Of a DNA stretch of 64,000 bases, positions 1-8,349 are shown one piece after another. The stretch spans positions 1 through 64,000 of the forward strand of contig JAEXYH010000085.1 of the NCBI GenBank assembly GCA_023451735.1. Reading direction: 5' to 3'. Each line of letters starts with the position of its first letter. The first letter of the stretch is position 1. The notes beneath the pieces are model-generated. The model saw only the letters and a list, made by a program, of their open reading frames with translations. It was not told the DNA's origin and ran no database searches. Position numbers and translations under genes: made by a program. The stretch comes from Pseudomonadota bacterium (GTDB taxonomy: Bacteria; Pseudomonadota; Alphaproteobacteria; Rhizobiales; Rhizobiaceae).

Positions 1-1
1 A

Positions 2-562
2 TATGACGCCAAGGGCCTGCTGATCGCGGCGATCGAGGACCCCGACCCGGTGATTTTCCTCGAACCCAAACGGCTTTATAACGGCCCCTTCGACGGGCAT
101 CACGAGCGCCCGGTAACGCCATGGTCGAAACATGAACTCGGCGACGTGCCGGACGACTATTACTCGATCCCGATCGGCAAGGCGGAGGTGCGTCGGCAAG
201 GCTCGGCAGTCACCGTAATAGCCTATGGCACGATGGTGCACGTAGCGCTGGCCGCCGCCGAAGATATCGGTATAGATGCCGAGGTGATCGATCTCAGAAG
301 TCTTCTTCCGCTCGATCTCGATGCGATTGTCAAATCGGTTTCCAAGACCGGGCGCTGCGTCATAGTCCACGAAGCAACGCTTACCTCCGGATTTGGCGGC
401 GAGATCGCGGCGCTTGTGCAGGAACATTGCTTCTATCATCTGGAAGCGCCCGTCATGCGTGTCGCAGGCTGGGATACGCCCTACCCGCATGCGCAGGAAT
501 GGGATTATTTTCCCGGTCCCGCCCGCGTCGGGCGCGCTCTGACCGACGTCATGGAGGCCTGA
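2..562 (+). CDS. bkdA2: Branched-chain 2-oxoacid dehydrogenase E1 beta subunit (5' end outside window)
   Basis: This is the C-terminal part of the thiamine-diphosphate E1 beta subunit of the branched-chain 2-oxoacid dehydrogenase complex, which decarboxylates the 2-oxoacids of Leu, Ile and Val. The frame is open from base 2, reading AAIEDPDPVIFLEPKRLYNG, which is the typical segment of the E1beta pyrimidine-binding domain. It then runs through the transketolase C-terminal domain (AEVIDLRSLLPLDLDAI, HEATLTSGFGGEIAA, ending in a DTPYPH region). The DTPYPH stretch favours branched-chain 2-oxoacid over pyruvate dehydrogenase. The gene is truncated by the window edge. It lies 3 nt before the E2 gene in an evident bkd operon. 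Its E1alpha partner would be just upstream, outside the window. Confidence 0.93.
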   Translation, partial: YDAKGLLIAAIEDPDPVIFLEPKRLYNGPFDGHHERPVTPWSKHELGDVPDDYYSIPIGKAEVRRQGSAVTVIAYGTMVHVALAAAEDIGIDAEVIDLRSLLPLDLDAIVKSVSKTGRCVIVHEATLTSGFGGEIAALVQEHCFYHLEAPVMRVAGWDTPYPHAQEWDYFPGPARVGRALTDVMEA

Positions 563-565
563 GCG

Positions 566-1840
566 ATGGGCGAATTCACCATCAAGATGCCCGATGTCGG
601 CGAAGGTGTTGCCGAGGCCGAGCTTGTGGAATGGCTGGTGAAGGTCGGCGATCCCGTACGGGAGGACATGGCGGTCGCCGCCGTGATGACCGACAAGGCA
701 ACGGTGGAAATTCCCACCCCCGTCAGCGGAACCGTCATCTGGCTTGGCGGTGAGATCGGCGACACGATCGCAGTCAGGGCACCGCTGATCCGGATCGAGA
801 CGGAGGATAGCGGCGCCGAAGCTGCGGCTCAACAACCGAACCCGGAGGCGATGAAGACCGACGAGACGAAGGCCAAACAGGTCGAGCCTGTCGAACGCTC
901 CAAGAAGCCGGTCCCATCCGCGACCTCACCGGCGCCGCCTCCCTCCCCGCGGCTATCGCCCGATATGGACAAGCCGCTGGCGGCACCTTCGGTGCGGCTT
1001 CTGGCACGCGATACCGGCATAGACCTGCGCCAGATACACGGAACAGGTCCGGCCGGTCGTATCTTGCGCGACGATATCGAGCAGTTTCTCGCCCAAGGCA
1101 AGGATGCGCCGCCAGTGCAGCAAGGCCTTGTGAAGAAGACCGCGAAAGAGGAGATAAAGCTCACCGGCCTTCGCCGCCGTATCGCCGAAAAAATGACGCT
1201 TTCCACCTCGCGGATTCCGCATATCACCTATGTGGAGGAGGTCGACGTGACGGCGCTGGAGGAGTTGCGCACGACGATGAACGGCGCGCGCAGACCCGAC
1301 CAGCCGAAACTCACGCTGCTCCCCTTCTTGATGCGGGCGCTGGTGAAAGCAGTGTCAGAGCAACCGGACGTCAATGCAACATTCGATGACGATGCCGGTA
1401 TCCTGACCCGGTCCGGCGCGTTGCATGTCGGCATCGCCACCCAGACACCCTCCGGCCTTACCGTGCCGGTCGTCAGGCACGCAGAGGCCCGCAGCATCTG
1501 GGATTGCGCAGCGGAAGTGAACCGGCTGGCGGAATCCGCCCGTTCCGGCACCGCCACGCGCGATGAGCTGACCGGCTCGACCATCACCATCAGTTCACTC
1601 GGCGCACTCGGCGGCATCGTCTCGACGCCGGTCATCAATCATCCCGAAGTGGCGATCGTCGGCGTCAACAAGATCGCCACCCGCCCGGTCTGGGATGGCG
1701 CGCAATTCGTGCCGCGCAAGATGATGAACCTCTCATCCAGCTTCGACCACCGCATCATCGATGGTTTCGACGCGGCGACCTTCGTCCAGCGCCTGCGCGT
1801 GCTGCTCGAAACTCCAGCCCTGATCTTTATTGAGGGGTGA
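566..1840 (+). CDS. bkdB: Dihydrolipoamide acyltransferase E2 of branched-chain 2-oxoacid dehydrogenase
   Basis: E2 core of the branched-chain 2-oxoacid dehydrogenase complex (424 aa). It transfers the acyl group from E1 to CoA through a lipoyl lysine. Domains seen: an N-terminal lipoyl domain (about 1-78) with the lipoylated lysine at K44 in TDKATVEIP; a Pro/Lys-rich linker; a peripheral-subunit-binding domain around 140-176 (APSVRLLARDTGIDL, GTGPAGRILRDDI); and a C-terminal catalytic domain with the HRIIDG motif carrying the active-site His and Asp. There is only one lipoyl domain, as usual for bkd E2. The ATG at 566 follows the E1beta stop by 3 nt, with a GGAG-containing stretch upstream. 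The next gene (E3) starts 3 nt after its stop, so translation is probably coupled. Confidence 0.95.
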   Translation: MGEFTIKMPDVGEGVAEAELVEWLVKVGDPVREDMAVAAVMTDKATVEIPTPVSGTVIWLGGEIGDTIAVRAPLIRIETEDSGAEAAAQQPNPEAMKTDETKAKQVEPVERSKKPVPSATSPAPPPSPRLSPDMDKPLAAPSVRLLARDTGIDLRQIHGTGPAGRILRDDIEQFLAQGKDAPPVQQGLVKKTAKEEIKLTGLRRRIAEKMTLSTSRIPHITYVEEVDVTALEELRTTMNGARRPDQPKLTLLPFLMRALVKAVSEQPDVNATFDDDAGILTRSGALHVGIATQTPSGLTVPVVRHAEARSIWDCAAEVNRLAESARSGTATRDELTGSTITISSLGALGGIVSTPVINHPEVAIVGVNKIATRPVWDGAQFVPRKMMNLSSSFDHRIIDGFDAATFVQRLRVLLETPALIFIEG

Positions 1841-1843
1841 GTC

Positions 1844-3238
1844 ATGAAAGAGATTTCCTGCAAGCTTCTCGTCATCGGCGCCGGACCCGGCGGTTATGCC
1901 TGCGCCATCCGCGCCGGCCAGCTCGGCATCGATACGGTCATCGTCGAGGCGGCCAAACCCGGCGGCACCTGCCTCACCATCGGCTGTATCCCTTCCAAGG
2001 CACTGATCCACGCGGCAGAGGTTTTTGATGCAACACGGCGGATGGCGGTAGGCGGAAATACCATGGGCATCCACGTCGCGGCCCCGTCGATCGAACTCAT
2101 CGGAACCATGGCCTGGAAGGATCGCATCGTTGGCCGGCTGACCAGCGGCGTCTCCGGCCTGTTGCAGAAAGCCCGCGTAAAAATCGTTTCCGGCCGCGCC
2201 CGCTTTCGCGACGGCAAGACGGTGGAAGTGGAAACCGAAACCGGCCAGCAGATTGTTCGCGCAGAAATCGTGGTGATCGCCACCGGCTCCGACCCGGTCG
2301 AGCTTGCCGCCCTGCCCTTCGGCGAGCAGGTCATTTCATCGACCGAAGCGCTGTCACTCATGGAGGTGCCGAAAAGGCTCATCGTGGTTGGCGGCGGTTA
2401 TATCGGGCTGGAACTCGGCACCGCCTTCGCCAAGTTCGGTTCCGAGGTGATCGTGGTGGAGGCGACGGCACAGGTTCTGCCCATTTACGATGCCGATCTG
2501 GTCAAGCCGGTAACACGTAGGCTGACGGACCGCGGCATTAGGCTTTTCACCAACACCAAAGCGATCGGGCTTTCCGAAAAGGGTGATGCGCTGATAGTCG
2601 AAGGACCGGATGGAAGGCAGGAACTGCCGGCAGACCATATCCTCGTCGCAGTTGGGCGCCGACCGCGCAGCGTCGGGTCCGGGCTTGAAGACCTCGACCT
2701 CGATCGATCCGGTCCATACCTGCGTATCGACGATCGCTGCCGCACCTCGATGCGTGGCGTCTATGCGATCGGCGATGTCACCGGCGAGCCGATGCTGGCG
2801 CATCGCGCCATCGCGCAGGGTGAGATGGTGGCGGAGATCGTTTCCGGGAAAAAGCGCGCCTGGGACAAGCACTGCATCCCGTCGATCTGCTTCACCGATC
2901 CGGAAATCGTCAGCGCTGGCCTGTCACCGGCCGAGGCACGCGCCCAGGGTTATCAGGTCAAGATCGGGCAATTCCCTTTCACCGCCAATGGACGCGCCAT
3001 GACGATGCAGGACGAAGACGGTTTTGTGCGGGTGGTGGCGCGGGCCGATACCAATCTCGTGCTCGGATTGCAGGCCGTCGGGTCAGGCGTATCGGAACTT
3101 TCCGCGGCATTTTCGCTAGCGATCGAGATGGGCGCCCGGCTGGAGGATATCGCCGGCACGATCCATGCCCATCCGACACGCAGCGAAGCCCTGCAGGAAG
3201 CGGCACTGAAGGCGATGGGGCACGCCCTGCACATCTGA
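1844..3238 (+). CDS. lpdA: Dihydrolipoamide dehydrogenase (E3)
   Basis: FAD-dependent E3 component (464 aa) that reoxidises dihydrolipoamide with NAD+. It shows the FAD-binding GAGPGGYACAIRAGQLG fold, the redox-active disulfide C43/C48 in GGTCLTIGCIPSK, a second Rossmann segment VVGGGYIGLELG for NAD, the FAD motif YAIGDVTGEPMLAHRA, and the C-terminal HAHPTRSE motif whose His-Glu pair serves as catalytic base. Length is normal for the family. It is the last gene of the bkd group; isovaleryl-CoA dehydrogenase begins 28 nt later with its own strong ribosome binding site. Rhizobia usually carry several lpd copies; position suggests this one serves the branched-chain complex. Confidence 0.95.
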   Translation: MKEISCKLLVIGAGPGGYACAIRAGQLGIDTVIVEAAKPGGTCLTIGCIPSKALIHAAEVFDATRRMAVGGNTMGIHVAAPSIELIGTMAWKDRIVGRLTSGVSGLLQKARVKIVSGRARFRDGKTVEVETETGQQIVRAEIVVIATGSDPVELAALPFGEQVISSTEALSLMEVPKRLIVVGGGYIGLELGTAFAKFGSEVIVVEATAQVLPIYDADLVKPVTRRLTDRGIRLFTNTKAIGLSEKGDALIVEGPDGRQELPADHILVAVGRRPRSVGSGLEDLDLDRSGPYLRIDDRCRTSMRGVYAIGDVTGEPMLAHRAIAQGEMVAEIVSGKKRAWDKHCIPSICFTDPEIVSAGLSPAEARAQGYQVKIGQFPFTANGRAMTMQDEDGFVRVVARADTNLVLGLQAVGSGVSELSAAFSLAIEMGARLEDIAGTIHAHPTRSEALQEAALKAMGHALHI

Positions 3239-3266
3239 ACGGAATGGCTATCTGGGAGGAGGCCCG

Positions 3267-4430
3267 ATGACTCAAATGGATTTTGGCCTGAGCGACATGG
3301 CCCTATCGATCCGCGAAACGACACAGCGTTTTGCGCGCGAACGCATTGCGCCAATCGCCGCCGAGATCGATGCGAAAGATCGCTTCCCCATTGAAATCTG
3401 GCCGGAAATGGGCGTACTCGGACTGCATGGCATCACGGTTGCGGAAGAGGATGGCGGGCTCGGGCTGGGGTATCTGGAGCATGTCATCGCCTGCGAGGAG
3501 GTGAGCCGCGCCTCGGCCTCCGTCGGCCTGTCCTACGGGGCGCATTCCAACCTCTGCATCAACCAGATTTCACGCTGGGCAACGCCTGAACAGAAGGCGA
3601 AATATCTCCCTGGCCTGATTTCCGGTGAGCATGTCGGCAGTCTTGCCATGTCCGAGGCGGGAGCAGGATCCGATGTCGTCTCCATGCGGCTGCGGGCAGA
3701 CAAGGCCGATGGTGGTTTTCGCCTCAACGGCACTAAATTCTGGATCACCAATGCACCTTACGCGCGAACCCTCGTCGTCTACGCCAAGACGGAACCTGAC
3801 GCCGGATCGAAGGGCATCACCGCTTTCCTCATCGAGAAGGATTTTCCCGGTTTTTCCATCGGCCAGAAGATCGACAAGGTCGGCATGCGCGGCTCGCCAA
3901 CGGCCGAACTTGTATTCCAAGATTGCTTCGTACCTGAAAAGAACGTCATGGGGCCGCTGAACGGTGGCGCGAAAGTGCTGATGTCCGGCCTCGATTACGA
4001 GCGGGTTGTGCTATCCGGCATCCAGCTCGGCATCATGCAGGCCTGCCTGGATGTCGTCCGGCCTTACCTGCGTGAGCGAAAACAGTTCGGCGTGCCGATC
4101 GGCAATTTCCAGCTGATGCAGGCCAAGATCGCCGACATGGTCGTGGCGCTGAACTCCGCCCGAGCCTATGTCTATGCCGTCGCCCGAGCCTGCGACGCGG
4201 GCCACACGACCCGGCAGGATGCCGCCGGTGCGATCCTCCATGCCTCCGAAAGCGCCGTGAAGGTGGCTGAACAGGCGATTCAGGCACTTGGCGGCGCGGG
4301 CTATACGAAGGACTGGCCCGTGGAGCGTTTCTGGCGCGACGCCAAGCTGCTCGATATCGGCGCCGGCACCAACGAAGTGCGCCGGATGCTGATTGGCCGC
4401 GAGGTAATCGGTGCGGGAGGCAATGACTGA
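3267..4430 (+). CDS. liuA: Isovaleryl-CoA dehydrogenase
   Basis: Acyl-CoA dehydrogenase (387 aa) oxidising isovaleryl-CoA to 3-methylcrotonyl-CoA in leucine breakdown. The N-terminal helical, middle beta (LAMSEAGAGSDV, FWITNA, GMRGSPTAEL) and C-terminal helical domains are complete. The catalytic glutamate is in the helix-G position (LDYERVVLSG), as in isovaleryl-CoA dehydrogenase. The loop that carries the catalytic Glu in short- and medium-chain enzymes reads LDIGAGTNEVRR, which is typical of this subfamily. An excellent Shine-Dalgarno (GGGAGGAGG) precedes the ATG. The stop overlaps the start of liuB (TGATG). The neighbours, both methylcrotonyl-CoA carboxylase subunits, support the substrate. 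Confidence 0.94.
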   Translation: MTQMDFGLSDMALSIRETTQRFARERIAPIAAEIDAKDRFPIEIWPEMGVLGLHGITVAEEDGGLGLGYLEHVIACEEVSRASASVGLSYGAHSNLCINQISRWATPEQKAKYLPGLISGEHVGSLAMSEAGAGSDVVSMRLRADKADGGFRLNGTKFWITNAPYARTLVVYAKTEPDAGSKGITAFLIEKDFPGFSIGQKIDKVGMRGSPTAELVFQDCFVPEKNVMGPLNGGAKVLMSGLDYERVVLSGIQLGIMQACLDVVRPYLRERKQFGVPIGNFQLMQAKIADMVVALNSARAYVYAVARACDAGHTTRQDAAGAILHASESAVKVAEQAIQALGGAGYTKDWPVERFWRDAKLLDIGAGTNEVRRMLIGREVIGAGGND

Positions 4431-6025
4431 TGCCTCCGATCCGCACCACGCTCGACCGCAACTCCGATGGCTTTAAGACTAATGAAGTGCATAATCGTGC
4501 ACTTGCGGAGGAACTGCGGGCGAAAGTGGCGGCGGCAGCGCGCGGCGGATCAAAACGCCACCGCGAGCGCCATGTCTCGCGCGGAAAACTGTTGCCGCGT
4601 GACCGTATGCAGAGACTTCTGGATCCCGGCTCGCCCTTTCTGGAAATCGGCCAGCTTGCAGCAGGTGGCATGTATGGCGACGAAGCGCCCGGGGCCGGAA
4701 TGATCGCCGGCATCGGCCGGGTATCGGGCCGCGAATGCATGGTCCTCGCCCATGATGCGACTGTGAAGGGTGGCGCCTATTTCCCGATGACAGTGAAAAA
4801 ACATTTGCGGGCGCAGGAGATCGCTTCGGAAAACCGCCTGCCCTGCATCTATCTGGTGGATTCCGGCGGGGCCAACCTGCCGCATCAGGCAGAAGTCTTT
4901 CCGGATCGCGATCATTTCGGCCGGATTTTTTACAATCAGGCGCAGATGTCGGCGGCGGGCATCGCACAGATCGCCTGCGTGATGGGAAGCTGTACCGCCG
5001 GCGGCGCCTATGTTCCTGCCATGTCAGACGAGACGGTAATCGTACGCGATCAGGGCACCATCTTCCTCGCCGGCCCGCCGCTGGTGAAAGCCGCGACCGG
5101 CGAAGTGATTTCGGCAGAGGAACTCGGCGGCGCCGAAACCCATGGCCGAAAGTCCGGCGTTGTCGATCACGTTGCCGAGAATGACGAACATGCGCTCCTG
5201 ATCGTCCGGGATATCGTCGCAACCCTCAATAGGCGGAAGATAGTCGATATTGAAATTACTACTCCGCGAGCTCCTCTGGTCGAGATCTCAGAGCTTTACG
5301 GCGTCGTGCCGCAGGATGTGCGTACGCCCTATGATGTGCGGGAAGTAATCGCCCGCATCGTCGACGGATCGGAACTACAGGAGTTCAAACCGCTCTACGG
5401 ATCAACGCTCGTCTGCGGTTTTGCCCGTATCTGGGGCATTCCGGTCGCCATTCTGGCCAATAATGGCGTGCTGTTTTCGGAAAGCGCGCTGAAAGGCGCG
5501 CATTTCATCGAGCTTGCCTGTCAGCGCCGTATTCCGCTGCTGTTCCTGCAGAATATCTCGGGCTTTATGGTCGGCGGCAGATATGAGGCGGAAGGCATAG
5601 CAAAAAACGGCGCCAAGCTGGTCACGGCGGTCGCAACAGCTTCCGTCCCGAAAATCACCGTGCTGATCGGCGGCAGTTTCGGCGCCGGCAATTACGGCAT
5701 GTGCGGTCGCGCCTACCAGCCGCGGTTTCTGTTTTCCTGGCCCAATGCACGTATTTCCGTCATGGGAGGCGAACAGGCGGCGTCTGTGCTCGCCTCCGTT
5801 CATCGTGATGCAGAAACATGGAGCACGGCGGAAGCGGAAGCCTTCAAGACCCCGATCCGGCAGAAATACGAGGACGAGGGCAATCCCTATTACGCAACGG
5901 CCAGGCTTTGGGACGATGGCGTGATCGACCCTGCCCAGACCCGCGATGTGCTGGGTCTTGCCTTTTCCGCAACGGTGAACGCGCCGATCCCCGAACGTGC
6001 GCAGTTCGGCGTGTTCCGAATGTGA
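4430..6025 (+). CDS. liuB: Methylcrotonyl-CoA carboxylase, carboxyltransferase (beta) subunit
   Basis: Carboxyltransferase subunit (531 aa) of biotin-dependent 3-methylcrotonyl-CoA carboxylase, which forms 3-methylglutaconyl-CoA. The two crotonase-like halves show the oxyanion-hole segments expected of the family: YLVDSGGANLPHQ and GSCTAGGAYVPAMSDE in the N-half, and SFGAGNYGMCGRAYQPRF with MGGEQAASVLA in the C-half. The SGGANLP and NYGMCGRAY sequences separate it from propionyl-CoA carboxylase beta (compare pccB at 20.6 kb, with NDSGGARIQEG and KAYGGAYDVM). The start codon overlaps the liuA stop; the partner alpha subunit begins 13 nt after its end. Confidence 0.94.
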   Translation: MPPIRTTLDRNSDGFKTNEVHNRALAEELRAKVAAAARGGSKRHRERHVSRGKLLPRDRMQRLLDPGSPFLEIGQLAAGGMYGDEAPGAGMIAGIGRVSGRECMVLAHDATVKGGAYFPMTVKKHLRAQEIASENRLPCIYLVDSGGANLPHQAEVFPDRDHFGRIFYNQAQMSAAGIAQIACVMGSCTAGGAYVPAMSDETVIVRDQGTIFLAGPPLVKAATGEVISAEELGGAETHGRKSGVVDHVAENDEHALLIVRDIVATLNRRKIVDIEITTPRAPLVEISELYGVVPQDVRTPYDVREVIARIVDGSELQEFKPLYGSTLVCGFARIWGIPVAILANNGVLFSESALKGAHFIELACQRRIPLLFLQNISGFMVGGRYEAEGIAKNGAKLVTAVATASVPKITVLIGGSFGAGNYGMCGRAYQPRFLFSWPNARISVMGGEQAASVLASVHRDAETWSTAEAEAFKTPIRQKYEDEGNPYYATARLWDDGVIDPAQTRDVLGLAFSATVNAPIPERAQFGVFRM

Positions 6026-6037
6026 GGAGGATGACTG

Positions 6038-7897
6038 GTGATTGAAAGCCTGCTGATCGCCAATCGTGGAGAAATCGCCTGCCGGATCATCCGTACGGCG
6101 CGCCGCCTCGGCATCCGCACGATCGCCGTCCATTCCGACGCGGACGCCGAAATGCCCTTTGTGCGCGAGGCGGATGATGCGGTGCACATCGGCCCGGCAC
6201 CGGCACGCGAAAGTTATCTCAGGCAGGACCGCATTCTCGACGCAGCCCGGCAGAGCGGTGCGCAGGCTATTCATCCCGGCTATGGCTTTCTGTCGGAAAA
6301 TGCCGATTTTGCAGAGGCTGTCACCGGCGCGGGCCTCGTCTGGATCGGCGCTCCACCCGCTGCCATCCGCGCCATGGGCCTCAAGGATGCCGCCAAGCAG
6401 CGGATGATCGCCGCGAACGTGCCGGTCACACCGGGTTATCTCGGCGAGAACCAGGATTCGGTCCGGCTTCAGCTGGAAGCGGAGGCGATCGGTTATCCGG
6501 TGCTGATCAAGGCTGTCGCCGGCGGTGGCGGCAAGGGCATGCGCAGGGTTAATGCGGCTGCAGATTTTTCCGCAGCACTCGAAAGCTGCCGGCGTGAAGC
6601 AGCCGCCTCCTTTGGCGACGACCGAGTGCTGATAGAAAAATACATCCTGTCACCCCGGCATATCGAGGTTCAGGTCTTTGGTGATACCTTTAGCAATATC
6701 GTCCATCTCTTTGAACGGGACTGCTCCTTGCAGCGCCGCCATCAGAAGGTGATCGAGGAGGCTCCCGCGCCGGGGATGGATGCGGCTACGCGGACAGCTG
6801 TCTGCAACGCCGCCGTCCAGGCAGCCAAAGCCGTGGACTATGTCGGAGCGGGCACGGTGGAGTTCATCGCCGACGCCTCGGAGGGACTGCGCGCCGACCG
6901 TATCTGGTTCATGGAAATGAATACGCGGTTGCAAGTAGAGCACCCGGTCACGGAAGCGATCACCGGGCAAGATTTGGTGGAATGGCAAATCCGTGTGGCA
7001 TCAGGCGAGCCTTTGCCGTTGGAACAGGACGAGCTTTTTATCAACGGATGGGCGATGGAGGCCCGGCTTTACGCCGAAAATCCATCCAGCGGCTTCCTGC
7101 CTTCCATCGGCCGGCTGGAACACCTCCACCTCCCGCACGGCATACGCATCGACAGCGGCGTCGAGCAGAGCGGCGAAGTGACCGCCCACTACGATCCGAT
7201 GATCGCCAAGCTGATCAGCCACGCCCCCAGCCGCCGAAAGGCCGCAGGCGTGCTTGCAGGAGCCGCTGCGGGCGTGGAGGTCTGGCCGGTGCGCACCAAC
7301 GCTGCATTTCTTGCGCGGACGTTGAGGCATCCGGATTTTCTGGCGGGCGCTATTGATACCGGTTTCATCGAGCGCCATCTGGCGGATCTCGTGCCATCGG
7401 TCGAACCGGACAGGCGGGTATTGCAAGCTGCTGCTGTTGCACTCCTGCCAGCCGGGACACACGACCCATGGACCGCACTGACCGGTTTCCGTGTGAACGC
7501 TGAAGAATTTCGACAGGTGAATGTGGAAATCTGCGACCAGCTCCATGTGGTGACGCTCGACCATTTCCGGCACGGAAGCACCCGCAACTTGAACGGCGTT
7601 ATCTTCCTCGATGGCGAGGCCTGGCCCTTCGGTCTGCCCCGCGCCGATCATGCCGGTGGCGGACAGAATCTCGCCGATGGCGCGATCATCGCCCCCATGC
7701 CCGGAACCGTGATTGCCATCCCGGTCAGACAGGGCGACCGTGTGTTGCGAGGACAACCGCTCGTCGTCATCGAAGCCATGAAGATGGAGCAAACGCTGAG
7801 CGCACCGTTCGACGGCATCGTTGCAGAACTCAGGGCATGCCCCGGCGCACAGGTGACGGAAGGTGTCCTGCTGGTGCGCATCGAAGGAGAAGACTAA
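6038..7897 (+). CDS. liuD: Methylcrotonyl-CoA carboxylase, biotin carboxylase/carrier (alpha) subunit
   Basis: Alpha subunit (619 aa) that carboxylates biotin with ATP and bicarbonate. An ATP-grasp biotin carboxylase domain fills about 1-445 (LIANRGEIACRIIRTARRLG, the glycine-rich loop AVAGGGGKGMRRV, FMEMNTRLQVEHPVTEAITG). The middle beta-barrel region is short. The C-terminal biotin carrier has the biotinylated lysine at K582 in EAMKMEQ. I chose the GTG at 6038 because it sits 7 nt after GAGGAGG and matches the family N-terminus; the ATG at 6031 is in another frame. The stop codon overlaps the next ATG (TAATG), coupling it to the MaoC-type gene. Confidence 0.94.
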   Translation: MIESLLIANRGEIACRIIRTARRLGIRTIAVHSDADAEMPFVREADDAVHIGPAPARESYLRQDRILDAARQSGAQAIHPGYGFLSENADFAEAVTGAGLVWIGAPPAAIRAMGLKDAAKQRMIAANVPVTPGYLGENQDSVRLQLEAEAIGYPVLIKAVAGGGGKGMRRVNAAADFSAALESCRREAAASFGDDRVLIEKYILSPRHIEVQVFGDTFSNIVHLFERDCSLQRRHQKVIEEAPAPGMDAATRTAVCNAAVQAAKAVDYVGAGTVEFIADASEGLRADRIWFMEMNTRLQVEHPVTEAITGQDLVEWQIRVASGEPLPLEQDELFINGWAMEARLYAENPSSGFLPSIGRLEHLHLPHGIRIDSGVEQSGEVTAHYDPMIAKLISHAPSRRKAAGVLAGAAAGVEVWPVRTNAAFLARTLRHPDFLAGAIDTGFIERHLADLVPSVEPDRRVLQAAAVALLPAGTHDPWTALTGFRVNAEEFRQVNVEICDQLHVVTLDHFRHGSTRNLNGVIFLDGEAWPFGLPRADHAGGGQNLADGAIIAPMPGTVIAIPVRQGDRVLRGQPLVVIEAMKMEQTLSAPFDGIVAELRACPGAQVTEGVLLVRIEGED

Positions 7898-8349
7898 TGG
7901 CCGGACGCCACTTCGAGGACTGGACCATCGGGGACCGGATCTCCCACGAAGTTCGCCGCACGGTGACCGAAACGGACAATCTCCTCTTTTCCACCATGAC
8001 CCATAACCCGCAGCCGCTGCATCTCGATGTCGAGGCCGCGAAAGCGAGTGAATTCGGCCAGATCATCGTCAATGGCACCTTCATATTCGCGCTGATGGTA
8101 GGGCTTTCCGTCAGCGAGACCACGCTCGGCACGCTGGTCGCCAATCTCGGTTACGATAAGCTGGTAATGCCGAAACCGGTCTTCATCGGCGACACGATGC
8201 GGGCAGAAACGGAAGTGGCCGACCTGAAGGAGAGCCGCTCGCGGCCCAAGGCCGGTATCGTCACCTTCCGCCACGAACTGATCAATCAGCGCAACGAGAT
8301 CGTCTGCCAATGCCTGCGCACGGCGCTCCTCAGCCGGAGGCCGACATGA
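7897..8349 (+). CDS. MaoC-type hot-dog (enoyl-CoA/mesaconyl-CoA-like) hydratase
   Basis: Single hot-dog-domain protein (150 aa) of the MaoC dehydratase family, starting at the ATG that overlaps the liuD stop. The hydratase segment reads THNPQPLHLD, so the catalytic-loop His is present, but the Asp of the usual GD-x-NP-x-H pattern is not at its standard position. Mesaconyl-/itaconyl-CoA hydratase-like MaoC proteins carry comparable NPQPLH loops. By position it should hydrate 3-methylglutaconyl-CoA, the product of the carboxylase encoded just upstream; that is inference. The known leucine enzyme for this step is a crotonase (LiuC), which is absent here. Its stop overlaps the start of the CitE-type gene (ATGA). 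Confidence 0.85.
   Translation: MAGRHFEDWTIGDRISHEVRRTVTETDNLLFSTMTHNPQPLHLDVEAAKASEFGQIIVNGTFIFALMVGLSVSETTLGTLVANLGYDKLVMPKPVFIGDTMRAETEVADLKESRSRPKAGIVTFRHELINQRNEIVCQCLRTALLSRRPT

Noticed and set aside
5402..6274. A 290-codon - strand open frame
   Set aside because: It is antisense to liuB and liuD and has no protein-family features.
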